Shown: positions 17,307-25,302 of the stretch, piece by piece
How positions within the stretch are numbered: position 1 is the first letter of the stretch
Layout of the letters: every line of letters starts with the position of its first letter
Origin: Sulfuritalea sp.
GTDB taxonomy: Bacteria > Pseudomonadota > Gammaproteobacteria > Burkholderiales > Rhodocyclaceae
Direction of reading: 5' to 3'
NCBI GenBank assembly: GCA_030247575.1
Contig: JAOTRV010000005.1
Coordinates: 124,001 to 188,000 of the forward strand
DNA length: 64,000 bases
The notes under the pieces: generated by a model
What the model was told of the DNA's origin: nothing
Seen by the model: the letters and a program-made list of their open reading frames with translations, nothing else
Databases searched by the model: none
Translations under genes and position numbers: made by a program

Positions 17307-17899
17307 CACAGCAGCTTCCTTATCGCCGTCACGACTTTGTCGGTGGCGACGCCCAGCGGCAGCAGTTCCGCCACCTGGCCGTCGGGAGCGATGACGAAGG
17401 TCTGCGAGCTGTGATCGACGGCATAGCCGCCGTCGGGCCGCGTCGGCTGGCGTACATAGCCGACGCCGAAGGACTTGGCGATGGCGGCGGTCTGCTCTGC
17501 CGTGCCCACCGCACCGATCATCGCCGGATGGAAATAGGCGACGTAATCTTTGAGCTTGGCCGGCGTATCGCGCTCGGGGTCGACCGAGACCATGATCATC
17601 TTCGTCCGCGCCCGTTCTTCCGGCGTCAGCGCGTTGAGCGCCGCGGCACCCGCCGCCATCGACATCGGGCACACGTCGGGGCAGTTGACGTAGCCGAAAT
17701 AGACCAGCAGCACGTTGCCGCGCAACGCCTTCGTATCGACCGGACCGGCCGCGCCTTGCAGGACGAAATCGCCGCCGGCAGGACGCGCGACCAGCACCCG
17801 CTCGCCGGTGCCGGAATCGGAGCAGGCAGCAAGAACTGCGATGGCAAGAGCGGCGGCCAGGCCGCGCAGGAGGAAACTCACGGGATTCATTTCATTCAT
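17306..17899 (-). CDS. SCO1/SenC-family copper chaperone lipoprotein
   Basis: A 197-residue lipoprotein. The signal peptide ends in LAACSD, and the SCO thioredoxin fold follows with the copper-binding CPDVCP motif (about residues 73-78), SVDPERDTP and the distal histidine in YAVDHSSQTF. SCO proteins insert copper into, or reduce cysteines of, CuA centres. NosZ has a CuA site, so NosZ is the obvious client here. It is the second gene of the minus run that continues to the copper ATPase. A paralogue is at 20576-21229. Confidence 0.92.
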   Translation of the reverse strand: MNEMNPVSFLLRGLAAALAIAVLAACSDSGTGERVLVARPAGGDFVLQGAAGPVDTKALRGNVLLVYFGYVNCPDVCPMSMAAGAAALNALTPEERARTKMIMVSVDPERDTPAKLKDYVAYFHPAMIGAVGTAEQTAAIAKSFGVGYVRQPTRPDGGYAVDHSSQTFVIAPDGQVAELLPLGVATDKVVTAIRKLL

Positions 17900-17992
17900 G
17901 TTTCCGCGGCATTTTAAGGCAGCGGAGCCGACGCACCGGGCATGCGCCCACCGGCCCGGACGGCCGGATCGGAAAAACGGAGATACGCCCGG

Positions 17993-18175
17993 CTAGACGC
18001 GGTTCGCGGCGCGCATCAGCGCGCCGCGCAGGGCGATCGTCAGGCTCGAACCGAGCCCGATGCGCTGGGCCACGGCCGGCAGGATGATCAGCGATGCCAG
18101 AGCGAAGCCCGCGCCGAGCAGCAAGGAACCCATCTCGCCTTTGCCGGTCGCCGTATCCTGAGCGTTCTGTGTCAT
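17993..18175 (-). CDS. Small single-helix membrane protein leading the copper-maturation run
   Basis: A 60-residue protein with a hydrophilic N-terminus, one membrane helix (about residues 16-36) and a basic tail. GAGAGG stands 6 bases before the ATG. It is the first gene of the minus-strand run, lying just downstream of the FNR-like and RegA-like boxes (18239-18293). No family is recognised. The 93-bp gap to the SCO gene holds nothing else obvious. Confidence 0.6.
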   Translation of the reverse strand: MTQNAQDTATGKGEMGSLLLGAGFALASLIILPAVAQRIGLGSSLTIALRGALMRAANRV

Positions 18176-18238
18176 CGGGCCTCTCCCTCAAATCGATTCG
18201 CGTATAAGAGATCATAGAACGCTGCAAGCGGAGAGCCG

Positions 18239-18255
18239 TGCGACATAGTGTCGCA
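18239..18255. promoter_or_regulatory. RegA/RegR-like palindrome
   Basis: TGCGACATAGTGTCGCA is a perfect 7-bp inverted repeat with a 3-bp centre, the best copy in the window. It lies 64 bp upstream of the small gene at 17993-18175 and 24 bp downstream of an FNR-like box, on the side of that gene. Confidence 0.65.
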
Positions 18256-18279
18256 GCCGGGGCGCTTTCTTCAGTCGAA

Positions 18280-18293
18280 TTGACCCAGGTCAA
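18280..18293. promoter_or_regulatory. FNR/DNR-like box
   Basis: TTGACCCAGGTCAA is a perfect inverted repeat of TTGAC, close to the FNR/DNR consensus TTGAT-N4-ATCAA. It overlaps the last codons of nirJ and reads towards the minus-strand copper-maturation run. A -41.5 placement would put the transcript start near 18245. Confidence 0.7.
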
Positions 18294-19432
18294 GCGAGAC
18301 CGATCTCCTCGTCGCCGAGGTAGCAGCCGGGATCTTCCGACCACGGATCGCCGGTCAATTGCTGGGCGCGCACCCGCGTATTGCCGCCGCAGATGTCGAA
18401 ATGGACGCAGGCGCCGCAGCGACCGCCGACCTTGCGCGGATGCGTCTTGAGCCCGGCCATCAGCGGATCGGAGGTGTCCATCCAGATATCGCCGAAGGCG
18501 CGCTCGCGGACATTGCCCAGCGTGTGGTGCCACCACATGGTGTCGGGGTGGACGTTGCCCAGGTTGTCGATGTTTGCGACGTTGATGCCGCTGGAATTGC
18601 CGCCCCATTGGGCCAGCTTCCGCCGAACGTGTTCCACCCGTTCGGGAAACTTGCGTTGCAGCCAGTAGAGCAGATAGACGCCATCGGCGTCGTTGTTGCC
18701 GGTGGTGAATTCCTTGACCAGGCCACGCTGCTGATAGTCCCAACAGGTGTCGAACAGCAGATCCATCGCGTTGCGCGTCATCTGGTGCAGCGCATCGTCC
18801 TTGCGATTCTTGTTGCCGCGCCCGGCGTAGTTGAGGTGCGAGAAATAGAAGCGGTCGATGCCCTCGTCTTCGACCAGCCGAAGCAGGCCGGGCAGGTCCT
18901 GGAAATTGTCCTGCGTCATCGTATAGCGCACGCCGACTTTCAGCCCCGCTTCGCGGCAAAGTCGGATGCCGGCAAGCGAGAGATCGAAGGCGCCCTTCAT
19001 GCGACGGAACTTGTCGTGCGTCGCGCCCAGTCCGTCGAGGCTGACGCCGACGTAGTCGTAGCCGATTTCCTTGATGCGCTCGAACATCGGCGCATCGATC
19101 AGGGTGCCGTTGGAGGAAAGCGCGGTGAAGAAACCCATCTGCTTCGAGCGCGCGGAAATCTCGAAAATATCCGTCCGCAGCAGCGGCTCGCCGCCCGAGA
19201 GAATCAGTGCCGGAACCTTGAAGGCCTTGAGCTGGTCCATGACACGGAACACCTCTTGCGTGTCCAGCTCGCCGGCAAAATCCTTGTCGGCGGAAATGGA
19301 ATAGCAGTGCTTGCAGGTCAGGTTGCAGCGCCGGATCAGGTTCCAGATCACCACCGGTCCGGGCGGCTTTCTTGTCGGCCCGACCGGCGTCGGCGCGGCG
19401 ATGTCCTGCATGAATTGGGAGATTCTGAACAT
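18290..19432 (-). CDS. nirJ: NirJ, radical SAM enzyme of heme d1 synthesis
   Basis: A 380-residue radical SAM protein. It begins MFRISQF as NirJ proteins do, has the cluster motif CNLTCKHCYS (residues 36-45), the GGEPLLR strand, and a C-terminal auxiliary cluster region CGACVHFDICGGN. NirJ removes the propionate side chains of 12,18-didecarboxysiroheme to form the keto groups of heme d1, the NirS cofactor. The gene is 18 kb away from the other nir genes, divergent from an ankyrin gene, and shares an FNR-like box with it. ATG 19432 is preferred over upstream in-frame starts because it matches the family N-terminus. Confidence 0.95.
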   Translation of the reverse strand: MFRISQFMQDIAAPTPVGPTRKPPGPVVIWNLIRRCNLTCKHCYSISADKDFAGELDTQEVFRVMDQLKAFKVPALILSGGEPLLRTDIFEISARSKQMGFFTALSSNGTLIDAPMFERIKEIGYDYVGVSLDGLGATHDKFRRMKGAFDLSLAGIRLCREAGLKVGVRYTMTQDNFQDLPGLLRLVEDEGIDRFYFSHLNYAGRGNKNRKDDALHQMTRNAMDLLFDTCWDYQQRGLVKEFTTGNNDADGVYLLYWLQRKFPERVEHVRRKLAQWGGNSSGINVANIDNLGNVHPDTMWWHHTLGNVRERAFGDIWMDTSDPLMAGLKTHPRKVGGRCGACVHFDICGGNTRVRAQQLTGDPWSEDPGCYLGDEEIGLA

Positions 19433-19466
19433 GGCGACATTAGGCGCAAAGAAGGCGGCGAAAGCT

Positions 19467-19480
19467 TTGACAGTCATCAA
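19467..19480. promoter_or_regulatory. FNR/DNR-like box between nirJ and the ankyrin gene
   Basis: TTGACAGTCATCAA matches TTGAT-N4-ATCAA at nine of ten positions. It sits in the divergent 114-bp gap. A -41.5 placement would give a 5' leader of about 32 bases for the ankyrin gene but a nearly leaderless nirJ transcript, so the plus direction is the better fit. Confidence 0.7.
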
Positions 19481-19546
19481 GCCGCGGAGTGCAAAAACGG
19501 AACGAATCAGGTTACTATTTTCGCCTGTCAAAGGCGAGGCCCTTCC

Positions 19547-20050
19547 ATGATTTTGATCACCCGCACCCTTCCCGGCATCGCCCTGGCGATGCTCTGCCTG
19601 CTTGCCGGCGCACCCGCGCTTGCCGCCGACGCCACGCTGGGCATGCACGAACAGCCGATCCACGACGCGGCGCGCATGGGCACCCGCCAGGATGTCGAAA
19701 AAATCCTCAAGGCCACCCCGCAGGCGCGCGATGCGCGCGCGCCGCTGGGCAGCACGCCGCTGCACTATGCGGCAATGAACCTCGACAGCGGCCCGCTCCA
19801 GGCCCTGCTGGCGGCCGGCGCGGCGGTCAATGTGCGCGACGGCGAAGGCCGCACGCCGCTGCACATGGCGGCCTTTTCCACGCGCACGGCCAACGGCAAG
19901 CTGCTGTTGCAGGCCGGTGCCGACCCGACCCTGAAGACCGATGCCGGCCGCGATGTGCTGAGCCTGGCGCGCAAAGTCCGCGCCGACGAGCTGGCCGGCG
20001 AGATTTCGCTGTGGATTCTCAAGGGCTGCAAGCCCGGCAAGCTGTGCTGA
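19547..20050 (+). CDS. Exported ankyrin-repeat protein
   Basis: A 167-residue protein. A signal peptide (about residues 1-27, ending ALAADA) is followed by three ankyrin repeats: QPIHDAARMG, GSTPLHYAAMN and GRTPLHMAAFS, each with the TPLH-type turn. The last residues contain two cysteines (CKPGKLC). Periplasmic ankyrin proteins occur beside several denitrification and heme-protein genes, where they are thought to act as adaptors or protect against peroxide. The function here is unassigned. Its stop overlaps the GTG of the following DUF411 gene. Confidence 0.82.
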   Translation: MILITRTLPGIALAMLCLLAGAPALAADATLGMHEQPIHDAARMGTRQDVEKILKATPQARDARAPLGSTPLHYAAMNLDSGPLQALLAAGAAVNVRDGEGRTPLHMAAFSTRTANGKLLLQAGADPTLKTDAGRDVLSLARKVRADELAGEISLWILKGCKPGKLC

Positions 20051-20556
20051 CGACTTTCCGCGGCATCGCCCTGCTGATTGCGGCGACGACATGCGGCGCG
20101 CCCGCCGCCGCCGCGGAGCCCCTGCCGCCGGTAACGGTCTACGCTCCGAGCCCCTGCCTGGCCTGCATCGACTGGGCCGAGCACCTGCGGCAGAACGGCT
20201 TCGAAGTCGGCATCGAGGAAGTGTTGACCGCGAACATGCCCAGGCTCAAGCGCTGGCTGAACGTGCCGTCCGAGCTCGAATCGGTGCATACGGCAAAGGT
20301 GGGCCGCTATTTTGTCGAGGGCCACGTGCCGGCCGAGGACATCAAGCTCCTGCTCAAGGAACAACCGCTCGCCCGCGGGCTGGCCGTGCCCGGACTGCCG
20401 CGCGGTGCGCCGGGGCGCGAAATCTCAAACCCGGTCTGCGAAACCGCCTGCACCATACTCGACAACGCGTCGGGCCAGCGCGAGATCAGGCGCGAGGCCT
20501 ACAACACCCTGCTGGTCGGGCCGGACGGCAAGACCTCGGTCTTCGCCCGGCACTAG
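20044..20556 (+). CDS. DUF411-family periplasmic metal-binding protein
   Basis: A 170-residue protein with a signal peptide (about residues 1-24), then PSPCLACIDWAEHLRQNGF, the characteristic DUF411 opening in which a CxxC replaces the usual CPCC. GHVPAEDIKLLL and GLAVPGLPRGAPG are further family landmarks. A C-terminal extension holds CETAC. DUF411 proteins bind copper in the periplasm and are found with copper resistance and copper-enzyme genes. The start is a GTG that overlaps the ankyrin stop by 7 bp, so the two are co-translated. Confidence 0.82.
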   Translation: MLTTFRGIALLIAATTCGAPAAAAEPLPPVTVYAPSPCLACIDWAEHLRQNGFEVGIEEVLTANMPRLKRWLNVPSELESVHTAKVGRYFVEGHVPAEDIKLLLKEQPLARGLAVPGLPRGAPGREISNPVCETACTILDNASGQREIRREAYNTLLVGPDGKTSVFARH

Positions 20557-20575
20557 GCGTTTCCCGCGCGCAGTT

Positions 20576-21229
20576 TCAGCGCGCGCTGTCGGCCGTCATC
20601 GCCGCCCGGATGCGAGCGGCGATCTCGGTGGCGGGCATGGCGTAGGCAAAACGCGCGAGGAAACGCCCCTGGCGATCGAGGAATACCATGCCGGCGGTGT
20701 GGTTCATGGTGTAGTTGTCCGCCGCCGCGCCGGGTTCGCGCACTTTCTCGTACTGGATGCGAAAGCTGTCGGCGGCGCGCCGCACCAGTTGCGGCGAGCC
20801 GGTCAGACCGAGAATCCGCGCATCGAAGGCGGCGGTGTATTCGCGCAGGATGGCTGCCGTGTCCCGCTCCGGATCGACGGTGATGAAAATCGGCTGCAGG
20901 CGCTTCGCCTCGTCGCCGAGGTGTTCGAGGATGTGCTTGAATTCGAGCAGCGTGGTGGGACAGACATCGGGGCAGGAAACGAAGCCGAAGGCGACGAGCT
21001 GGAAGCGCCCGCGAAAATCGTCGATGGTCACCGCACGGCCATGCGGGTCCATCAGCAGATAGCGCGGCGCCAGGGCGGCGGGCTCCTCCGCGGCCGGCAA
21101 ATGCCGGGGCGGCGGCGCGGTATCAGCGGCAACAATTTTGCCTCCGGCGGAGCCGGAGACGGTATCCCCTGCCGACGACGCTGGCGATACGGCGATCAGC
21201 AGCCAGAACAACGCGGATACAAGTTTCAT
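20576..21229 (-). CDS. Second SCO1/SenC-family protein, last gene of the nos cluster
   Basis: A 217-residue SCO protein. A signal peptide (about 1-20) is followed by an unusual stretch (SPASSAGDTVSGSAGG) derived from the composite repeat at 21142-21193, then the SCO fold with CPDVCP (about residues 85-90), TVDPERDT and the copper-ligand histidine in NYTMNHTAGMV. It has no lipobox, unlike the first SCO protein, so it is probably soluble or anchored by an uncleaved signal. A role in NosZ CuA maturation is expected from its position at the end of the nos operon. Confidence 0.92.
   Translation of the reverse strand: MKLVSALFWLLIAVSPASSAGDTVSGSAGGKIVAADTAPPPRHLPAAEEPAALAPRYLLMDPHGRAVTIDDFRGRFQLVAFGFVSCPDVCPTTLLEFKHILEHLGDEAKRLQPIFITVDPERDTAAILREYTAAFDARILGLTGSPQLVRRAADSFRIQYEKVREPGAAADNYTMNHTAGMVFLDRQGRFLARFAYAMPATEIAARIRAAMTADSAR
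21142..21193. repeat. Composite repeat inside the sco signal-peptide region
   Basis: A hairpin (CTCCGGC, loop GGA, GCCGGAG at 21142-21158) is followed by ACGGTATCCCC and then the 24-bp element ending GACGCTGGCGATACGGC. It is nearly identical to 8655-8703 but lies inside the coding sequence of the SCO protein, just after the hydrophobic core of its signal peptide. Confidence 0.7.
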
Positions 21230-21265
21230 GGAAGCGTCCCTGATTGTCGAACGGTGATTATGGGC

Positions 21266-22489
21266 TCAGCGCATCCTGGGCGCGGGATCGCGCAATACAA
21301 GATGCGGCGACGAAAACGGCGCCAGGCGTTCGAGGAAATCCAGCATCTCCAGCGCCGGCGAATTGCGAAAAAAGGTCACCGCCGGCGTTTCCATCCAGAT
21401 CCGGTCGGCGAACAGGTAGACCTCGTGCGGCGTGTCGCCGATGCCGTCGCCGTCGCGGTCGAAGCCCTGGTACTCGTCCCAGCGGTTGCCATGCCAGACA
21501 TTGCCGCTGCCCGCGCCCGGCGCGCTGATCGCGACAGTGGTCAGATTGTGCTCGAAGCTGTTTCCGGTAAAACGGTGGCCGCCCTCCTCGCCGTAAAAGA
21601 ACGCGCCGATGATGTTGTGCGCGAAGCGGTTGTTCCTCACCGTCAGCTTGCCCACCGACTGCGGCGGCGCATCGACCCGCAGGCCGACCGAGCAGTGCAG
21701 CACTTCGTTCTCCTCGACCAGGGCGTCGTCGCTTTCCTTGAACACGATGCCGCCGCCGCCGGCCGTGAGGGCATGCGCAACCTGGTTGCCGCGCAGCACC
21801 AGGCCGGGCGAATAGAGCACGATGATGCCGGTGCCGGTATCCGACAGGTGGTTGTGTTCGATCACCAGACGCGGCGAAAAAACGATGTGCATGCCGTAGC
21901 GGCCGTCGGTGAACCGGTTGCCGACGATCCGGTTGTCCGCAGAATTGGCGAAGGTCAGGTCGCGCGCCCGGCGGAAGCGATTGCCCTCGATGACGTTGTG
22001 CTGGCTGTACCAGGCCCGGATGGCGTCGCCGCGCATGCCCTGTTCGAAGGGCTTGCCGGTCACCCGGTTGGCGGCGATGCGCGAGCGGCTGACCTGCTTG
22101 AGATGGATGCCGAAGAGGACGTCGTCAATTTCGTTGTCCTCGACCAGGTGATCGCTGCCTTCGAGCAGGATTCCGGCGTCGATCCGGTCATGCGAATCGC
22201 CGCTGCCGGTCAGGCGCAGCCCGCGCAAGGTGACGCCATTGGCGGCGACCGACAGCACCGTGCTCTTGCCGTCGCCGACGATGACGGCTTGACGGCCCCC
22301 ATCGAGCGTCAACGGCCGACCGATGCTGGCGGGACCGGCGTAGCGGCCCGGCGCAAGGCGCAGGGTGCCGCCGGCTGGCGTCGCATCGATCAGGGGCTGC
22401 AGCGGAACAGGGGTGGCCGCCAGTGCCGGCAGCGCGACGCAGGCAAGCAGCCGGAGGCATGAGCGAAGGAACTGCAGCACCTGCTTCAT
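21266..22489 (-). CDS. Second NosD-like periplasmic beta-helix protein
   Basis: A 407-residue protein with a signal peptide (about residues 1-24) and a right-handed parallel beta-helix built of NosD/carbohydrate-binding repeats (for example GNRFTDGRYGMHIVFSP). It ends with GFDRDGDGIGDTPHEVYLFADR and the LDFLERLAPFSSP segment typical of NosD. NosD works with the ABC pair NosFY and lipoprotein NosL to build the CuZ centre of NosZ. A longer NosD is encoded at 28145-29527 in the same cluster, so this is a paralogue. Whether it also pairs with NosFY or with the LolD/FtsX pair is unknown. Confidence 0.88.
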   Translation of the reverse strand: MKQVLQFLRSCLRLLACVALPALAATPVPLQPLIDATPAGGTLRLAPGRYAGPASIGRPLTLDGGRQAVIVGDGKSTVLSVAANGVTLRGLRLTGSGDSHDRIDAGILLEGSDHLVEDNEIDDVLFGIHLKQVSRSRIAANRVTGKPFEQGMRGDAIRAWYSQHNVIEGNRFRRARDLTFANSADNRIVGNRFTDGRYGMHIVFSPRLVIEHNHLSDTGTGIIVLYSPGLVLRGNQVAHALTAGGGGIVFKESDDALVEENEVLHCSVGLRVDAPPQSVGKLTVRNNRFAHNIIGAFFYGEEGGHRFTGNSFEHNLTTVAISAPGAGSGNVWHGNRWDEYQGFDRDGDGIGDTPHEVYLFADRIWMETPAVTFFRNSPALEMLDFLERLAPFSSPHLVLRDPAPRMR

Positions 22490-22510
22490 TGCATCGCGGC
22501 CGCGCGGCCT

Positions 22511-23464
22511 TCAGATGGAGCGGCTCCAGGGCAGGGCCAGAATGACGGCCAGCAGCAGGCCGTGGGTGCTGGCGGCGAGGATGGTCAACTTGAGCGCCGG
22601 CGTGAGTTCCGCCGGCTGGGCCGCGTGCGACCAGAGCTGGCGCGCCGCCGCGACGCTGGCGAGGGCCGGCAGCAGGGCGGCCAGTGCCGCAACCGGCAGA
22701 TGGCCGAGCATCACCATCAGCAGGGGCCAGCCGTAGGCCAGCGCGGCGATTGCGACGTAGCCCCAGCGCGCCTGCGCCACGCCGAGCCGCACCACCATCG
22801 TGTTCTTGCCCGCGGCAGCGTCCGCCTTCACATCGGGAAACTGATTGATGTAGAGCACGTTGGCCACCAGCAGGGCGAAGCCGAGGCCGGCGGCGACCGG
22901 CACGAAAGCAAACCCGTGACGCTGTACGAAGTCGGTGCCGATTACCACCAGCAGCCAGCCGGCCGTGATGGCGAATTCGCCGAGACCGCGGCTTTGCAGC
23001 TTCAGCGGTGGCGCCGAGTACGACCAGCCCACTACCAGACCGGCGAGACCGATCAGGATCAGGCCCGAGGCGCTGACGGCGGTCAGCCACAGTCCGGCGG
23101 GAACCACCGCGGCCAGCAACGCATAACCGAAGATGCCGGTGGCACGCAGCGAAAGCACGCCGTTCTGGATGAAGCGGCTGCCGCCGGTGAAGGGGAACTG
23201 CCGCTCCGTATTGGCCTCGTCGCAACCCGACAGCGCATCGTAGTAGTCGTTGATGACATTGGCGCCGGCATGCGCCACCAGCGCGAAGAAGAGCGTCGCC
23301 GTGGCCAGCGCCGGCCCGACCGGAATGCCGGAAAAGGCCGCCGTGGCCAGACCCAGCAGACAGCCGACGAAAGTGACGGAAAGGAAAGCCGGCCGCGTCG
23401 CCGCAAAGTAGCGCAGAAAGGGATTGGACAGGGCATCCAGGGTCGGTTCGAGCGGCTTCGACAT
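22511..23464 (-). CDS. UbiA-family prenyltransferase (MenA-like)
   Basis: A 317-residue membrane protein with eight to nine helices. It carries the first Asp-rich motif NDYYDALSGCDEAN (about residues 71-84) and the second, FPDVKADAAAGKNT (about 210-223), of the UbiA superfamily, closest in feel to 1,4-dihydroxy-2-naphthoate prenyltransferases. Such enzymes attach polyprenyl chains to aromatic quinone precursors. Its place inside a nos operon, between tlpA and the second nosD, is unusual. It could make a quinone for nitrous oxide respiration or could prenylate something else. No other menaquinone gene is in the window. Confidence 0.82.
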   Translation of the reverse strand: MSKPLEPTLDALSNPFLRYFAATRPAFLSVTFVGCLLGLATAAFSGIPVGPALATATLFFALVAHAGANVINDYYDALSGCDEANTERQFPFTGGSRFIQNGVLSLRATGIFGYALLAAVVPAGLWLTAVSASGLILIGLAGLVVGWSYSAPPLKLQSRGLGEFAITAGWLLVVIGTDFVQRHGFAFVPVAAGLGFALLVANVLYINQFPDVKADAAAGKNTMVVRLGVAQARWGYVAIAALAYGWPLLMVMLGHLPVAALAALLPALASVAAARQLWSHAAQPAELTPALKLTILAASTHGLLLAVILALPWSRSI

Positions 23465-23490
23465 GGTTCGCTTTCTTGATTCGATCGGTG

Positions 23491-23982
23491 TTATTTGAGC
23501 GCCGTCTCGGCGGCGGCTTCCAGTTCGGCCCGGTTCATCGCCCCCAGCTTGCTCGCCACCACCTCACCCTTGCGGTTGATGACGACAGTATAAGGCAGGC
23601 CGGCCTTGCCGTTGCCCAGCGCCTGCAGCAGGGCGATGCCCTTGTCGCGGGTCAGCAGCACGGGATAGTTGATGTCGTAGGCCTTGGCGAAATCGCGTAC
23701 CGGCGGCGCATTGCTTTCGAGATTGATGCCGATGACTTCGATGCCGCGCGCCCGGTGTTTCGTCTGCAACTCGACCAGCTCCGGAATCTCGACCCGGCAG
23801 GGCGCGCACCAGCGCGCCCAGAAATTCACGATCAGCGGCTTGCCCTGATGCGCGGCAAGGGTCGCCGCCTTGTCGTCGAGGTCGAACAGCGTCGCGGCAA
23901 ACAGCGGCGCGCTCGATATCGCCCCGGCGGCAGCGGCGGGCAGGCTGGCGCACGCCAGCAGCAAGGCGACCGGCAATTTCAT
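23491..23982 (-). CDS. TlpA/ResA-like periplasmic thioredoxin in the nos operon
   Basis: A 163-residue protein with a cleavable signal peptide (about 1-20), thioredoxin fold, active site WCAPC and a cis-proline near GLPYTVVI. Unlike the TlpA-like lipoprotein at 13664-14158 it has no lipobox. Its ATG at 23982 overlaps the nosY stop by one base. A GTG one codon earlier is also possible. It probably keeps copper-ligand cysteines of NosZ or SCO reduced. Confidence 0.88.
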   Translation of the reverse strand: MKLPVALLLACASLPAAAAGAISSAPLFAATLFDLDDKAATLAAHQGKPLIVNFWARWCAPCRVEIPELVELQTKHRARGIEVIGINLESNAPPVRDFAKAYDINYPVLLTRDKGIALLQALGNGKAGLPYTVVINRKGEVVASKLGAMNRAELEAAAETALK

Positions 23983-24809
23983 CACGGCAGATCACCACGG
24001 CGGAACAACTGGTAGCCGAGCGTCGCCGCAGCGATCCCGACACAGGCCGGATAGGCCAGGGCGAACAGCTTGTAGCCGGTCACGCCGAACAGGTCGAGGA
24101 TGACGTAAGCCGACGGGCCGAGCACGATCAGCTGCGGATCGAACAGCGCCAGGGCGGCGGTGCGGAACACCTGCAGCGGGTTTGCCAGAGCGATGGTCAC
24201 GGCGACTTCCGGCGACACCTTGCCCTGGATCATGACACCGAGCAGGATCAGGTCGAGGAACAGCAGCAACGTCAGCCAGACGAGAAAGGCCGCGCCCTGC
24301 GCCATGTCGGTGCTGCGCGCCAAGGCGGAAATCAGCATGCCGATGCCGAGGAAGCAGGCCGCCATCACCGCCAGCAGGGCCGTGTAATAGGTGAACATCA
24401 TCCAGGGCACCTCGATGCCGCGCACCAGCGCAATCAGCACGGCAACCACCATGGCGCCGAATACCGGCAAAAAGATCACGATGTAGCGGCCGAGGATCTT
24501 GCCCCAGAACCACGCCGCCAGCGACACCGGCAGCGACAGCAGATATTCATAGACGCCGGCCTCGCGGTCGCCGGCCACCGAGCGCACCGTGGTGATCAGC
24601 ACGAAGATCGGCAGGATCGCCATCGTCAGCTGGATGTAGGTGACCAGCAGGCGCGAGAGGCCGATGAAGCCCAGTACGCGCGATTCGGTCAGGCCGAACA
24701 GGAACAGCAGCGCGACGATGCCGCCGAACACCAGGGTGTAGATCTGGAACCAGCGCGCGCGCAGGGATTCGACGATGTCCAGTTTGGCGGTGAGCCAGAG
24801 TTGTTTCAT
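23982..24809 (-). CDS. nosY: NosY, ABC permease for CuZ assembly
   Basis: A 275-residue membrane protein with six helices, family-typical in length. The segment TVRSVAGDREAGVYEYLLSLPVS after the second helix is the coupling region seen in NosY and related ABC-2 permeases. It forms a complex with NosF (ATPase) and NosD (periplasmic). It overlaps tlpA by one base and follows nosL by 16 bp. Confidence 0.93.
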   Translation of the reverse strand: MKQLWLTAKLDIVESLRARWFQIYTLVFGGIVALLFLFGLTESRVLGFIGLSRLLVTYIQLTMAILPIFVLITTVRSVAGDREAGVYEYLLSLPVSLAAWFWGKILGRYIVIFLPVFGAMVVAVLIALVRGIEVPWMMFTYYTALLAVMAACFLGIGMLISALARSTDMAQGAAFLVWLTLLLFLDLILLGVMIQGKVSPEVAVTIALANPLQVFRTAALALFDPQLIVLGPSAYVILDLFGVTGYKLFALAYPACVGIAAATLGYQLFRRGDLP

Positions 24810-24825
24810 GATTTTCCGTCCAAGC

Positions 24826-25302
24826 TTACTTGCCTTTGGCCAGCACATGCTGGCGCATTTCCTCGAAACCGAAGGCGCCCGCCTCGGCATAGGCCTTGGC
24901 GCCGTGGTTATAGCCCATCGGCGACATCTTGCCACCGGAATAGTGGGCCTTGCGCGCATCCAGCCATTTGTCGCCGGTACTGGCGACATCGGCGACCCAA
25001 ATCCGGGTGGCGGCATCCGCCATCCAGGGATAATCCTTCTGCTTGTCGCGCATCCAGAACACGACGCAGCCGATGTCGTCGAACTTGAACACGATGTTCT
25101 TCTCGCCGCCGCGCATCTCGGCGGCAAAGCGGCGATCGGAAATCACCATGCTGCAGCGGACGCAGGTATCGCGATCCCATTTGATCTCGGCCATGCCGTC
25201 CGGCCAGCCGCCGGTGCGACCGCAGGCCGCAAGGGCCGCCGCCAGCGGCGTCAGCGCCCAGCCATGGACGGTGGCGGCGGCAATGAAGCGGCGCCGGTCC
25301 AT
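24826..25302 (-). CDS. nosL: NosL, copper-binding lipoprotein
   Basis: A 158-residue lipoprotein. It starts with MDRRRFI and ends its signal peptide in a lipobox (LAACGR). The Cu(+)-binding signature CVRCSMVI (about residues 50-57) is the NosL CxxCxM site. NosL passes copper to NosD and on to apo-NosZ. Its ATG overlaps the nosF stop by one base; the in-frame extension upstream overlaps nosF and is rejected. Confidence 0.93.
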   Translation of the reverse strand: MDRRRFIAAATVHGWALTPLAAALAACGRTGGWPDGMAEIKWDRDTCVRCSMVISDRRFAAEMRGGEKNIVFKFDDIGCVVFWMRDKQKDYPWMADAATRIWVADVASTGDKWLDARKAHYSGGKMSPMGYNHGAKAYAEAGAFGFEEMRQHVLAKGK

